This document shows, piece by piece, positions 51,480 through 64,000 of a stretch of DNA of 64,000 bases. Origin of the DNA: Leptodactylus fallax (Eukaryota; Chordata; Amphibia; Anura; Leptodactylidae); the NCBI GenBank assembly GCA_947044405.1, contig CAMRHE010000133.1, forward strand, positions 2,666,001-2,730,000, read 5' to 3'. Every line of letters starts with the position of its first letter. Positions within the stretch are counted from its first letter, which is position 1. A model generated the notes under the pieces. The model searched no databases, had not been told where the DNA came from, and saw only the letters and a program-made list of their open reading frames with translations. The position numbers and the translations under genes were made by a program.

Positions 51480-54417
51480 TACTATTAATATCAACCTACT
51501 CCTACAAAATAGAGGTTGCTGACTCGATCATTGTGTTTACCACCTATGAAATTTAAGGATATTTTAGATGGGTGTATAACACCCGTCACCAATAATAACC
51601 TAAATGAAAGTAATAAATTAGAGACGTTGGACAAGTCAACTCATATTTTGGGCCACAATAAAACTACAGATAGTGACCATTCATTTGAATCTGATCTGGA
51701 TGACTTTACATAATACCCCCTTATCCCACTCCCAAATTCAAAAGGCCCTGGAAATATCCACCCAACCCAATATTAATGAAAATGAATCTTTTTTAGGCCT
51801 TCCCCCCCCACCCCCCCGCCTTGAAACCTATACCATTTCAAGGAAGCCCCTCTATTAACCAAAATTACAAAAATATCAGACTTTTACAGCCCTCTAGGAC
51901 TCAAGAGAAAAAACAGGGACGATCAGCCACTCATTATCCTAGACAACCAACAATTAAACACAAGAAAACAGAGAGAACTAATACACTGAAATAGTCCACT
52001 ACTCAACCATAACCTTTATTAAATAAATTAAAAACAGTATCAATACTATAAAACGCACACACGCAGCTAAAAAAGTTCAAATTTGAAACAAAAGCACTCA
52101 ATTAGCACGATGGGCTAAGAAGATAAACTACTAAATTCAATGTCTTTTATTGGGTCAAAGATCTTGCCTTCTTTACTAGAAAACTTAGATGGGTGAAAAA
52201 TATTAAAATGACTGATCAACGAAGATGTAGGGACTTGGGCAGGGATATACTGATTCGGGACCATTCACTCACCTACAGCGTAGAAGCAGGGCAACCCCCC
52301 AACCATGTGACACTAAAAATATTGATATCTTTGAGAAAATGTTGGTTAAAGCTCTGTCATCTCTGACAAACGTGGGTCGCCAAATAATTTAACAAATCGG
52401 CACAGAGTCAAGCGATGTTGGACCTTGAAAAGGATGAGTCAAACCTTCGGACAAAGGGGGTAACATCGTGATGGACAGAACCACCTATATCACAATGTGC
52501 CTTGATATCCTTACGGATACCTCTAATTATGAAATTTTAACTGAAGATCCTACCTCTAATTATGGTTCTCAACTTAATTCGATTCTTGACCAGACCAAAT
52601 CAGATGGTCTGATAAAAAGGGGATTATATGCGTCCTCAGTTTCCTTGTGTTCCAAAATTTTGCTGCTTGCCCAAGGTCCATAAGGGCTATACGCCATTAA
52701 AAGGTATGCCAACTGTTTCAGGCATAAGATGGCATTACACAGGGAGCCAGCACGTATTTGGATTTGATCTTACGACCTTTTGTGCTGGCTTTGCCGTCAT
52801 ATGTCTGGAACACCATGGATGTCCTCAGATAAATTGAGGACATTCATGTGCCCCCAGGAACTTGGCTGGCTAGCCTTGATGTGGAGGCCTTGGATAGCTC
52901 CATACCCCATGAGAAGGGGTGTGGGGCTATCAGGTACTTCTTGGGGACACGAGCATCACATCTTAGCCCTCAATGATTTCGTGTTGACCTTGATGGAGTT
53001 TATTCTCACTCATAACCCCTTCATATTAAATGGGCGCTTCTACCACCAGTGGCAGGGCACCGCTATGGGGAGCCCCGCCGAACCAAGTTGACTAACATCT
53101 TTTTGGGCTGGTGGGAGGAGCGCCAGGTCTTCAAGGATTTGTTTGAGAATTGGACGTCCCAAGCCCTTCTTTGTATTAGATATATTGATGATATTCTAAT
53201 CCTTTGGTCAGGTACTCCTGATTTCTTCTGGAGTTTTGTATCAGCTTTAAACAAATGACTTGAATTTGAGATTGACTGCTACATTGGACCAGCCCAGCAT
53301 TGCCATTTTAGATTTAATTTATTATGCTTACTTATATAGCGCCATCATATTCTGCAGGACTTTACAGACTGACAGTCACTGTCCCATATTGAGCTCACAA
53401 TGTATATTCCCTATCTTTATGTCTTTGGAGTGTGGGAGGAAACCGGAGTACCCAAAGGAAACCCACGCAAACACAGGGAGAACATACAAACTCCTTGCAG
53501 ATGTTGTCCTTGGCAGGATTGAACCCAGGAGTCCAGCGCTGCAAGGCTGCAGTGCTAACCACAGCCACCATGCTTCCCATGTACATATTACCATCAATGA
53601 TGAAGGGTCTCTCAAGTACTCTGTTTCGTAAGGACACTGCTACAAATTCCCTTAGGTGGGACAGCCATCACCCCACACTACTGAAGAAGGGTACTCCGTG
53701 TGCACAGGAATTGTTCCTTTGACACGGATTTTGTGACTCATGATACTTTGAGGAAATCTAGGATCCGGGCAAGGGAGAATCAGGGTAAAATGAGACTTAA
53801 ACTGATTGGTACATACGATCAACACTCAGCGGCCATTTGCAAACAGGTACGAGCATTTTGGGATATCGTGAAGCAGGTTTCAGATATAGGCAACATTATC
53901 TCAGACAATCCCTCCATTACTTTTTGCAGAGGTCGTAATCTTGGAGAATGTCTGGTTCACAGTCATTTACAACCTGCAAAATCTAATGTAACTTGGTTGG
54001 GGAGGTCTCAAGCCCTGAGAACTTATACGTGTGGTTCATGTCAGGCCTGTGCCTACATTAAGAAGGGTAGATAATTTAAATCAGCCTCTACTGGCACTGT
54101 ATATTCAACACGAGACTTCATAAACTGTCTAACAGAGGGGGTGGTATATTTGGCATCGTGTCCCTGTCCCTTCAATTATGTGTGTAAAACTAAAAAAGAC
54201 AATTTAGAAGACGCATTCTGGACCACATTGGTTACATCAGCCGCACATGTTTGGCAGTGCCATGGTGGCAATCCCTTTGCAATCTCCTTTCAAGGCATTG
54301 AACTTGTACGCCAGAGCCCAAGAGGTGGCGATTGGGATAGGGCCATCCTACAAAAGGAGGCTCAGTGGATCTTCCAGATGGACCGTGTGAAACCCAGGGG
54401 ACTGACTTAGAGTATTT
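51480..54417 (+). pseudogene. Penelope-like retroelement 1 (RT and GIY-YIG endonuclease), decayed
   Basis: From about 52450 the translation, with frameshifts, shows DKGGNIVMDRTTYITMCLDI, the LPKVHKG..GMPTVSGI block (about 52670-52715), the SLDVEAL motif A block with its Asp (about 52873), HQWQGTAMGSP (motif B, about 53050) and RYIDDILILW (motif C with YIDD, about 53180). After a SINE insertion the thumb and linker follow (KDTATNSLRWDSHHP; RGRNLGECLVHSHL; CGSCQACAYIKKG), then a GIY-YIG-type endonuclease: VVYLASCPCPFNYVCKTKK with Gly changed to Cys, ending QWIFQMDRVKPRGLT at 54407. RT plus C-terminal GIY-YIG is the defining Penelope-like layout. Several frame breaks make it inactive. Confidence 0.82.
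53318..53575 (-). mobile_element. V-SINE-like tRNA-derived SINE inserted in the Penelope-like element
   Basis: Reverse complement reads TGGCTGTGGTTAGCACTGCA (A box), GGGTTCAATCC (B box), then TGCGTGGGTTTCC and GGTTTCCTCCCACACTCCAA (the V-SINE central domain), and ends in a GGCGCTATATAAGTAAGCAT tail shared with the LINE at 41558. It splits the reverse transcriptase thumb region of the host element. V-SINEs borrow the 3' end of a partner LINE; the shared tail fits that. Confidence 0.8.
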
Positions 54418-54964
54418 CATTTACCTCTTTTTTGTAATGGAATTTTTTTTTAAATATTTGGATTGTGTTGGTTCTTTGTAACTCTCTCACATCACTAAGT
54501 CTGGAAGGTTTGAATGATTTATTACATGTACTGTGAAGTTGACAACTTTTGAACAGGGAAGGTTAGTCTTGTGATGTCTCTGGTGAGATCACTTTTTATA
54601 CCCATTACCATTTGTCATCTTAGGTCTGTTTCATACCTACCTTGTGTTGGGTTTACATTACATTGTCATCCACGTTCTGACTTTTCATATATTTCACTTA
54701 CATCCACTGATCATTGTCTGTTTCCTCTTCTCAGGCTGACTAAGGGCGTCTTGTGTATCCTAGACACTGACGCCCCGCTGTGACGTCATTGTGGGTGTGA
54801 GTTGGTTGCTGACTGCGCATGCACAGTCTGGTACCTTCACACAAGTCCGGCTTAGAGAAAGGTGTGGCACTTTTTTCAGTCTTCGATTTGTGGTTTTTCT
54901 ATGATGGGAGGCGTCTACAGGAAATCGCTAGCTCTCATATTAGATTGAACTATGATCAAAATTC
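54418..54964. other. 3' region of Penelope-like element 1
   Basis: AT-rich, no gene; leads into the hammerhead motif. An open frame at 54571-54783 has no recognisable domain. Confidence 0.4.
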
Positions 54965-55040
54965 TTCATTATACTTACCTCTGATGACAGGGCAGGTCAT
55001 TTTTACTGCCCTAGAAACGCGTTAGCTGTTCATTGTATGG
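54965..55040 (+). ncRNA. Hammerhead ribozyme candidate (type I, minimal stem III)
   Basis: CTGATGA (54981-54987) is followed by a 7-bp stem II, AGGGCAG (54989-54995) with CTGCCCT (55006-55012), then GAAA (55014-55017) and ACGCGT (55017-55022), a tiny self-complementary stem III. Cleavage would fall after T55023. Stem I on the flanks pairs only weakly and the closing 10.1-11.1 pair is C-A. Penelope-like elements are known to carry hammerheads with very short stem III in their terminal repeats, and this lies about 560 bp after the endonuclease frame of such an element. Confidence 0.55.
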
Positions 55041-55864
55041 TTGGCAGTGGTGGCTGGGAAATTTATCATAGCACCAAGCTAACATTATCTTACACAGTCA
55101 GGCAGGTTACTCTGAACCCACTAGATTTATGTCTGGGCTGTGGGAGTATCTACCTGTGGCTGTGATGATGTGAGATTGTAGGAGGAGTGGTTTTGAGAAA
55201 CTTAACCTACAATATCTATATACTCACAGGTATTGACATCAATCTTTTTGCACACTGGATATGAGAGTGTGTGGTGGGAAAGTTTAAAAATTTAAAAACT
55301 CAAAAAGTTCAAAACTAAAAAAAGTGTGTGTGACCTGTGGGCTTATGGTATAAGTCTCTCTGTGGACCTTGTTTAGGGGAGAGATCGCATGAGATATAAG
55401 TGTTTGTCCCCCCCGCCCCATCCTAGACGATCGGCCTTTTGCATTATCCTATTTGTGGTTCAAAGCATCTACATGAGCTACATATTGGTTTATTATCCGA
55501 TCTTTTAATATTAAAGATTATATTTTAAAAAACCCCATTTTTGGAAAGTGATACTTTCTATGAGATAGTTGAGTTGATGCATTGTATTGATTGGACCTTG
55601 CACGCTGTGTCATTTTGGTGGGCAGAGCTTGCGCTATATATAGCTGGGGCTCTGCCAGCGTGCACTGTTGGCTATTTCAAGTACCAGAGCCCACCATCCG
55701 GGTTCCGGGAACTGCAGTTGTTACTGCATATTTCTCCATTGTGCTCTTATTCTTATATAGATATTAACATACTCTTGATAAACCCCCAGCCAGGGGGCGA
55801 AATGCGTAGAGTAGGCAGTCACCGAAAGGGGATGATATCAATTTCTGGATACTAGCATGTTATA
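55041..55864. other. Gene-free, Penelope-associated DNA
   Basis: A second decayed hammerhead-like motif at 55773-55810: CTTGATAAA, CCCCC/GGGGG stem, CGAAATGCG. No gene; the frame at 55541-55855 has no domain. Confidence 0.4.
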
Positions 55865-56796
<932 letters not shown>

Positions 56797-57099
56797 TACC
56801 TCCTGTTACACACTGCAGTGATTATCAGCAACCCCTCAATGATTAGTGTTGGCTATATTGAGACAGTGTTCCTTGGAGTGAATTAGACACAGGACTATTG
56901 TGGATCTGGGTGATATTTTTGGAATAGTCTTCCCCTGGGAAGTTTTCTTAGGGGGTGACTTGTGTTTATCCCGGATCCCAATTTTAGTTTATTACTCTGT
57001 AACTAATAGAGACTCTTAGCATAACATACCTGGGCTCTATAATTAGAGTAGTCATGTGAATTTTGCTTTCATGTCACATGCCTATAGCTGTCTAGCTGT

Positions 57100-57925
57100 A
57101 CTGATGTACAACTGGAGGATTTTTATTCATATCTGAATGGGATTGATCCAGATATAAAAAAGTTTACAGTTGTACATTCTAGAAAACAAATTACAATTTT
57201 TGGAGACCTTACAAGATGGTAGATTTTTTACACAAATTTTTCATAAATCTACAGATAGGGATAATATATTGAGGTATGAGAGTGACCACCCAAGAACTAT
57301 GATTAATTCACTTCCATTAAGTCAATTCTTATGAGTAAAAAAAATTGATCAGATAGATTACAAAAAGATATGGATGATATGAATTTATTGCATGGTTCCA
57401 CTCGTAAACAGGTTAATAGGATATCCTTTGTATCTACTTACAACAATATCAGTAGTCGAATTTCCAATATTGTTCGAAGACATTGGGGGGTTTTGCAAAA
57501 AAGTACGTTATCAGAATTTCGTAATCCCCCTTTATTCTCCTACAGGAGAGCGAGAAATTTGGGGGACCAATTGACCCACTCAGATGTGGGTAGCTTTAAA
57601 AATAAAAAACAATCCTAACTGGCCATGTGAGAAAGGGTTGTTACTCCTGTTGTAATTGTGTAAACTGTCCTTTGATGATTAAGGGTGATTATTTCGAACA
57701 TAATGGTAGAGGATATAGGATTAAGCATTATTTATCCTGTAATAGTGATTTTGTCATTTACATGCTGTGTCGTCCCTGCAGATTGGTATATATCGGGGAA
57801 ACCACATTGGATGTTAAAACTCGTCTTAATCAACACCGTTACACTATCCGTAAGAAAAAACAGGATTTGCCAGTTCCTAAACACTTCACAGATCTGAAAC
57901 ACACAGAATCAATTAAGGTTTAGGA
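57100..57925 (+). pseudogene. Penelope-like retroelement 2 (thumb, linker and GIY-YIG endonuclease)
   Basis: Begins with FYSYLNGIDPDIKKFTVVHS (RT thumb side, about 57120-57180), then RRHWGVLQKSTLSEFRNPPL and RRARNLGDQLTHSDVG, the conserved linker. A last uninterrupted segment (57627-57923) encodes CYSCCNCVNCPL, a Cys cluster, and FVIYMLCRPCRLVYIGETTL, an intact GIY-YIG-type core with a following RLNQHR. This is a different family from element 1 (about 3 kb to the left) and its endonuclease core is better preserved. The 5' part of the RT is missing. Confidence 0.75.
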
Positions 57926-59130
57926 TTATTGATTATGTCCCACCACTTAGACGTGGGAATTATTAAAAAAAAAAATTATTTTTTCTTTTGCAACTGGTTT
58001 GGGTTTGATGTTTGGGGTTGTGAACCCAAAGGTATGGATAGCAGAACGGGCCGAGTCTGGGTTAGGATTCAGTGGAACGTTACTGTTTAGGTGGTGGAAC
58101 ACGTCCTTGACTGGATGTTGACCATCGCTTTACCCGGTTGATCACTTATTTTGTAGGAGTATCCCATGGCCATGTTATATGGTCTGGGTATTCGCTCATA
58201 TAATAATATATATATATATATATATAATCCCCTAATCATTAATTTACATTATTAAGTCACTTATCTATTTTCCTTATATTATTAATTTATCTATCTTTGG
58301 AGTGTATTTACTTTTTTTTTCTCATATGGCTTTGTTGAGATATCCCATTGTAGTGTATATCTGCCAGCGTTATGCACATTTAAGGCTGTTTCCGCTGTGG
58401 GTTATAAGTCCTGCTAGCGTTATGTACGTTTATGGCTGTTTCTGCCATGGGTTATAGGCCCTAGCTTGGATTTTCTACTATTGTGTATGTTACCAGCTTT
58501 AAAAATGGCTTCCGCTGCCACTCAACTGTGCATGCGCGATAGACTATGGGCATATGCCAACACTTCGCATGTCAGATGATATTGAATTGTGTGCTTTGCG
58601 CATGCGCGGACATGCGCAATCGATGCACTTGATCTCATCAACTTCATTCAGCTGTTTATTCATGCGCAGTTAGTGTATACACACGCTGTATTCGCGTGGT
58701 ATGCATAGAAATTTGCTGTATTTTGTTTGGGTAAGTGGAATGTCCCTCCCTTAATTACACATGTGCACTTATTTATGATCCTAATGAATCATTAATGCAT
58801 ATATTACACTTTTGTACTGTTGTGTAAATTATGGTGATTAATTCACATTGTCACTTTGTACTCCATTGCATTTTTTGCATATATACTGTACATTGGATGA
58901 TTATTATTGTTTATATGCACAATTTTATTGTAAATTGTTTTCATGAATTTTAATTGCACTTTATTGCTGTGTTTCCTATATGAAGTAGCTTTTTTTGCTA
59001 TCACATTATTGCTTGAGAAAGGTTCCTGAGAGGACCAAAATGTCGCACTTGGCTTGGATTAAAAGTCACTAGTTTTGCATCTTAAAGGAGTGCTGTCATT
59101 TTTTCTTTATTGTCTATCCATTCAACTACA
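57926..59130. other. Probable 3' region of Penelope-like element 2
   Basis: AT-rich, with many ATGCGC words (58520-58680) and a decayed hammerhead-like motif at 59011-59045 (CTTGAGAAAGGTTCC, GGACC, AAAATGTCGC). A (TA)n run lies at 58200-58226. No gene. Confidence 0.4.
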
Positions 59131-59197
59131 GTGGGGAAAAAAAGTATTTAGTCAGCAACCAATTGTGCAAGTTCTCCCACTTAAAAAGATGAGGCCG
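59131..59197. mobile_element. Orphan Tc1 terminal repeat stub
   Basis: CAGTGGGGAAAAAAAGTATT and the next 45 bases match the left end of the element at 35648-37236, after which similarity stops at GGCCGGCCT. Only this end remains, preceded by TA. Confidence 0.85.
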
Positions 59198-59454
59198 GCC
59201 TATATTGATTAGCTGACATGACTAACAATCCAGCTTAACTGGTTTGGTAATCTTATACATTCCCTTATTTATAACTATGAAATTTATATACATGTATACA
59301 CTATCTTACTATATCATTTACATGTTTATGATAACTATTAATTTATACACATTTTTTAATTTATTGACCTACTTATGGATTTAAATGTAATAACACTTAG
59401 TATATATATTTAACTTAATATTTTCTATATATATTGTATACAGAGCTTAATTTC

Positions 59455-59866
59455 CACTGATGGATGTTCTTTTTATTACTACAATTTTTTAACACTTATA
59501 CATCTAAACTTTATCCTTTTATTCCCCATATAGTTTTCTTTGTAATTAATTATTTGTTATTAGTATCAAATCAATAAATGGATCCTTCACTACTTAACCA
59601 CAGCTATAGAACACATTATTGAGTGATCTCACTTCGAAAATCCCTCATTTGGATTCAATCACAAGTATGCATGCGCAACGTGAGCTACCAAATGGAGCCG
59701 AAGACTTCCAAAGTAAAATTCGAGTACACTCATGCGCAATCCTTAGTCCCCATCAGCACAAGATGCCGGGAAGTACAGATGGGCCGATTTGACATCGGAC
59801 GTAAGTACTACTAATCAAAGGACTTACCTATATACAATATCAATCTTTAAACCCTTTTAAAAATGT
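59455..59866. repeat. Long repeat, copy 2
   Basis: Same order of blocks as 48311-48662 plus 50234-50290, but without the DD35E insertion, so it shows the empty site. Moderately diverged from copy 1. Confidence 0.8.
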
Positions 59867-60252
59867 AATATAATGTCTGCCGGGTTTCCACCCAAAATCA
59901 GCTGAGAGAAAAGTCCTGCTTGACTTCTCTCCGCATTTTTTTAAGCGGTATGGGGGACGGAGTCCCTGAACGGTCACACGCTAGTTGGCCATACCCTGAT
60001 GTAGACTGGGGTGCCTCTTCCCAAATCATGTCCAAACAACTGAATTTATCATAGGTGGACTCCAACCAAGGTGTAGAAAAATCTCACAGATGTTGAGGAG
60101 AAGTGACAGGTCCCAGAGCTAAATGTCAAGTGTCACACCAAAGGGTCTGAATACTTCCGTCCATGAGAAATTTTAGTTTTTCCTCTTTAGTTTTTCCTAA
60201 AATTCTGTTTTTACATTCTCATTATGGGGCATTGAGCGTAGATTGATGGGGG

Positions 60253-60287
<35 letters not shown>

Positions 60288-63200
60288 TTCAGTGCAAGGT
60301 CTGAAATGAGGGTCTGAAGATTTTCTGCACTTTACAGATCATACTCATTTTCATTATTCTTCTAGTTTTCCAACAAGTGCATTTTATGATTCGAGTACTT
60401 TGATGAATGGTACACAACCAACTGTTCACCAGGAAGTTACTGCAGCTACAGAAGAAAGATCACATACCAAACATGCAAGTCTCATTTATCAGATTACTAC
60501 ATAATAAAAGTCCTAAAATACCACTTAGTCTATGAATAAGCCATCAAAAAATTCTGAATATATTCCTGCGAATTATGATATTTATGATTAATAAAAATAT
60601 TAGATGTTGGAGCATAGCTATGCATCCCATGGTTTTGATTTTTCTGTACTATTGTCCTCAATACGTTTATTTTTGAATAAAAAACTGGTGTTGCAGTTGC
60701 CACCCCCTTATGTTTGGCAAAAGTCATGCACATCGCCCATCCTCTTCAATATGTTCTGCAGGTCTATTCAATGGTCTACAAAACTACAAGAAGTAAAAGC
60801 GCAAATTGTTTTTGATTTTGTGTATAACACGTGTATTTTCATAAATTTTAATATCTGACATGTCAAGTACATTGTGTGTGATAATATCCTATTTAAAACA
60901 TTTAATCATAGTAGATTGTAAAAAAAAAAAATAAAAAAATAATGCATTTATACCATTGTGTGTAGTGCACGGTTGAGTTTGCAACTGGAAAAAAAAATAA
61001 ATAAATTAGTATAATTCTACACAATTTTCCTAAAGATCCATTAAAAAAAAAAAAAGCAGCCTATACAAAGTCTCTGGTATGACAGTAATATTGATGACAA
61101 GGTATGTGTTATGGGCACAAAACATGACTGTGCTTTCTACATTTTGAAGAAAAAGGCTTACACGCATGAAAGTCACAGATACTAAATGAAAACGTTTTGC
61201 CTATTCTTTCCTTATTCCACTAATTTTGCAAAAGTTAGAATTTTTGGTGCATGATACGCGTCCAACTGTTTTTGCAGGAACTCGAGATACAGAAGACCAT
61301 CTGCTAACAAATGAGTCATTTATCAGATTTATTACATATTAGAAAGTCCTAAAAATATCACTGAGTCGAGGAATGATGAATGCGCTATCAAAAAAAAATC
61401 TGGATATCATTCCTGCAATGAAAAGAAAATTGTTAATGAAAATATTGTAGATGTTGAGCATAGCTATACATCCCATGATTTTCATTTTTCTGTAGTAGTC
61501 TTTTGTTGGAAGGAAGACAAAAATAGTTAAAAAGGAGTCACAGATTTATTTAATAAAAAATCGTGTTACCACACTCATATTTGGCATAAGGCATGTACAT
61601 ACTCAAACCATCATACCAAAGAGACATCACAAAGCACTGCCTAAAATAGTATAAGACAATGTGCTGACCATCACTACTAGAATTAGAAATGTGGAATCTC
61701 AAATACACAGATGGCAAGAAATAAGGAAAAGCAAATGACAGTGTTGCCAAACACTGAAGATAAAGCTAAAGATATAGATGAAATTCCATTGTCTTAGTCT
61801 CTATACTGAAACAGAGGAATTATTATTCAAGTCACTAGTACTGTAATATCAATCCAGTCGAAAAAAATAAAATCTGGTTTTTGAGACATGTCTGAAAAAA
61901 AAGAATTAAAATAATCCATGCCCTGCATAAAGAAAATGTTACCCCCCTTTTTCAAAGTACAAAAAACCCCATTGGATCATATTTGGCTTTAGAAGTATGA
62001 TGTCAAACTGGACACAAAAACTCCCGCATTGGAATGCAAACCAAGACATGGATTTTATTTTTTAGAAATTATTTTACTATTTTTTAGAACATTTTACTGC
62101 TGTAATCCTTTTCACTGGCTTGTGTTTTCTGAAACCATGGCACATGTATCAACTGCTGAACATCAAGGCTATTGGAAAAAAACAAATTTTATAAAAATCT
62201 GAACTTGTATCTTTTTCCATGTATTAAAAACGTTTGATTTGAAGAGCAAAAAGCAATATTATTCAGTAGAAATCACTGTGCTTGGTAAGAGATGGACAAA
62301 TAGATAGTTCCAGGATTCTCTACAAAGTGCTATATTTACACATTCGAGGATATTGTAACCCAAAAAAAATTACATTTTCAGTTGAGCAAGTGACCCTACA
62401 AGTGTCCCCTGGTGGACTTGATAAATTGGATTTGGAAAAAGCCTTAACAGAAGTGATATCCAAAAATGTAATTTTACAGATGGTAGTTACAAACATTCTT
62501 CTAGAAGGAAATGTAAGGTGCTAAGGGCATCAAGATACGGGGATTGTGAGTGAGGTACTTGCTCAGTGGCTACAGACTAGACTACAAAAAGACTACATTT
62601 GGTATTATTTTTGCACTTCTGGGAATCTATAAATAAAAAAAACTGTAAATCCAATTTATTGCATGTAACAGACTTGAATGGAATGAGGGGGAATATGGGG
62701 ATCACCAAAGCAGCACTTCATTCTACGACCAAACTAAATCACAAATCTTTTCCCAAAAAACGATTAAAAGGCCATTGTTGAAAATCTATACTTAGGGATT
62801 TACATGAAATTCAATCTGTGTCACAGGTGAAAGCGAAGTATGACAACACGACTAAATTATTGTCCAAAAAAAGACTGCCCTTTATAATTGATGCCATAGT
62901 AGCACGTACACAGTTGAATGTCCTCAGCCATAATTTTAATGTTCACAGAGCAAAAGCACTAGTGAATATACATCTTGTAGTACAGACCCAGATGGACAAC
63001 AAAGATTTGCATGGAATTTGTAAAAGTAAAAATGGTCTGGGTTATAAAAAATTTGTATGAAAAGAGAGATAAGTGAAACAGTTCATAACGAATCGGATTT
63101 GTTAAAAAATTTCCAAAAATTCCTGGATATGCCAAAAACATGAAATTTTTGTGGTTCTGCAGGTCCATTTAATGGTCTACGACACTACAGGAATTAGAAT

Positions 63201-64000
63201 TGCAAATTGTTAGTAATATTTATGAAAACACGTGTTACACACGAAATCTGACATGTACGTGTAGTAAAGTATATTGATTGTGTGTGATAAGTGCTAATTG
63301 ATATAAACTAAAGTATAGTATCCTTTTTGTTTAAAAAACTTAATCATAGCATATGGTTAAAAAATATATTTGTAAAAATTAAACCATTTACCAACATGAC
63401 ATTGTGTGTAGTATACGGTTGCGTTTGCACCTGGAAAAATAAAGAATTCTAGTATAAAATTCTACCCAGTTTTCTAAAAGATCTAAGTAGAGGGCAAAAG
63501 GCAATTCAATCTCTACACACCTTCACTGGTGCTCTCCTCAATGTGAGAGATTCTTGTCCCTAAAAGATCTAGTTAGAATTTAAAAAAGGATTCTACAAAC
63601 TTTCCAGTATCAAAATAATATTAATGACAAAGATTTTAATTTTTCTGTACTATTTTTCTCTTTTGTTGGAAGAAAGTCAAACAAGGTTGAGAAAGGAGTC
63701 AACAGATTAATTTAATAAAAAATTGTGTTACCACACCGTAATGTTATTACATTTTCAGCTGAGCAAGTGACCCTACAAGTATCCTCTGTTGAACTTGAAA
63801 AATTGGATTTGGAAAAAGCCTTATTAGAAGTGATATCCAAAAATGTATTTGTACAGATAGTTAAACATTCTTCTACAAGGAAATGTTTAATGGAGAATGT
63901 TCTAGGTATATCAGTTTGATGTGTGGCATCTGTCAAAGACAATTGGCAAATGGGTCAAGATACAGGGTTGTGAGGTACTTGCTCAGGGGGTACAGACTAT
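59867..64000. repeat. AT-rich tract with internal duplications, identity unknown
   Basis: Blocks recur at several spacings: TCTGCAGGTCTATTCAATGG at about 60756 and a close variant at 63157 (2401 apart), with a following GTGTGTAGT...CGGTTG block; ATAGCTATGCATCCCATG at about 60616 and a variant at 61458; and an exon-like segment at 62374-62520 and 63757-63890. That segment follows a TTTTCAG acceptor and encodes EQVTLQVS then KLDLEKAL-x-EVISKN in both copies. No protein family is recognised. Homopolymer runs occur at 60257-60296 (T) and elsewhere. Confidence 0.5.

Noticed and set aside
53521..53568. A functional tRNA gene (A and B boxes)
   Set aside because: The boxes sit in a SINE head followed by the V-SINE core; no cloverleaf with an intact acceptor stem is apparent.
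53376..53637. Minus-strand open frames of about 80 codons
   Set aside because: They lie in the SINE, which does not code for protein.

Overview
This window looks like anuran (frog) nuclear DNA. It has split genes with GT-AG introns, very little coding sequence, and a dense load of repeats typical of frog genomes: Tc1/mariner, PIF/Harbinger, hAT and TTAA-flanked elements, CR1/L2-type LINE pieces, a V-SINE-like SINE and Penelope-like retroelements. There are no operons, CRISPR arrays or bacterial signals. The species cannot be fixed from the sequence alone.

Layout. 0-7.9 kb (minus strand): the 5' end of a gene best read as DEUP1 (CCDC67), the deuterosome protein of multiciliated cells. Three coding exons join in phase, and a non-coding first exon and GC-rich promoter lie at about 7.4-7.6 kb. 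Two RFX-type X-boxes follow at 7678 and 7846. A 1.6-kb Tc1 element with an intact transposase lies in the first intron of the window, inside an older transposase relic. 7.9-10.85 kb: a minisatellite of about 36 bp units with a 780-bp higher-order duplication. 10.99-11.19 kb: a perfect palindrome with two 99-bp arms and a 1-base centre. 11.4-13 kb: a TTAA-flanked element split by a hAT MITE. 14.9-16.5 kb: an AGC-kinase pseudogene with an LTR-like insert. 20.9-23.9 kb: a PIF/Harbinger-like element carrying a decayed MADF-domain gene, itself hit by a 989-bp solo LTR.

27.1-28.7 kb: an intact Tc1 (DD34E) element sitting in TG/TA repeats. 33-37.2 kb: a cluster in which an intact DD35E element sits inside a deleted Tc1 derivative, next to a frameshifted third Tc1 family. 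45.3-46.9 kb: another dead Tc1. 48.7-50.2 kb: a second, nearly identical intact DD35E element. 50.3-59.9 kb: two different Penelope-like retroelement remnants (RT with YIDD, GIY-YIG endonuclease) with hammerhead-like ribozyme motifs around them, a SINE insertion and another deleted Tc1. 60-64 kb: AT-rich DNA with internally duplicated, exon-like segments of unknown identity.

Four transposase genes from three Tc1 families are uninterrupted, so these insertions are young. Nesting orders several events: Tc1 in old transposase, DD35E in a deleted Tc1, hAT in a TTAA element, LTR in Harbinger, SINE in Penelope. The only convincing host gene is the DEUP1 5' end. Three tracts at about 19.5, 39 and 44 kb lack repeat features and might be conserved regulatory DNA; this is inference only.
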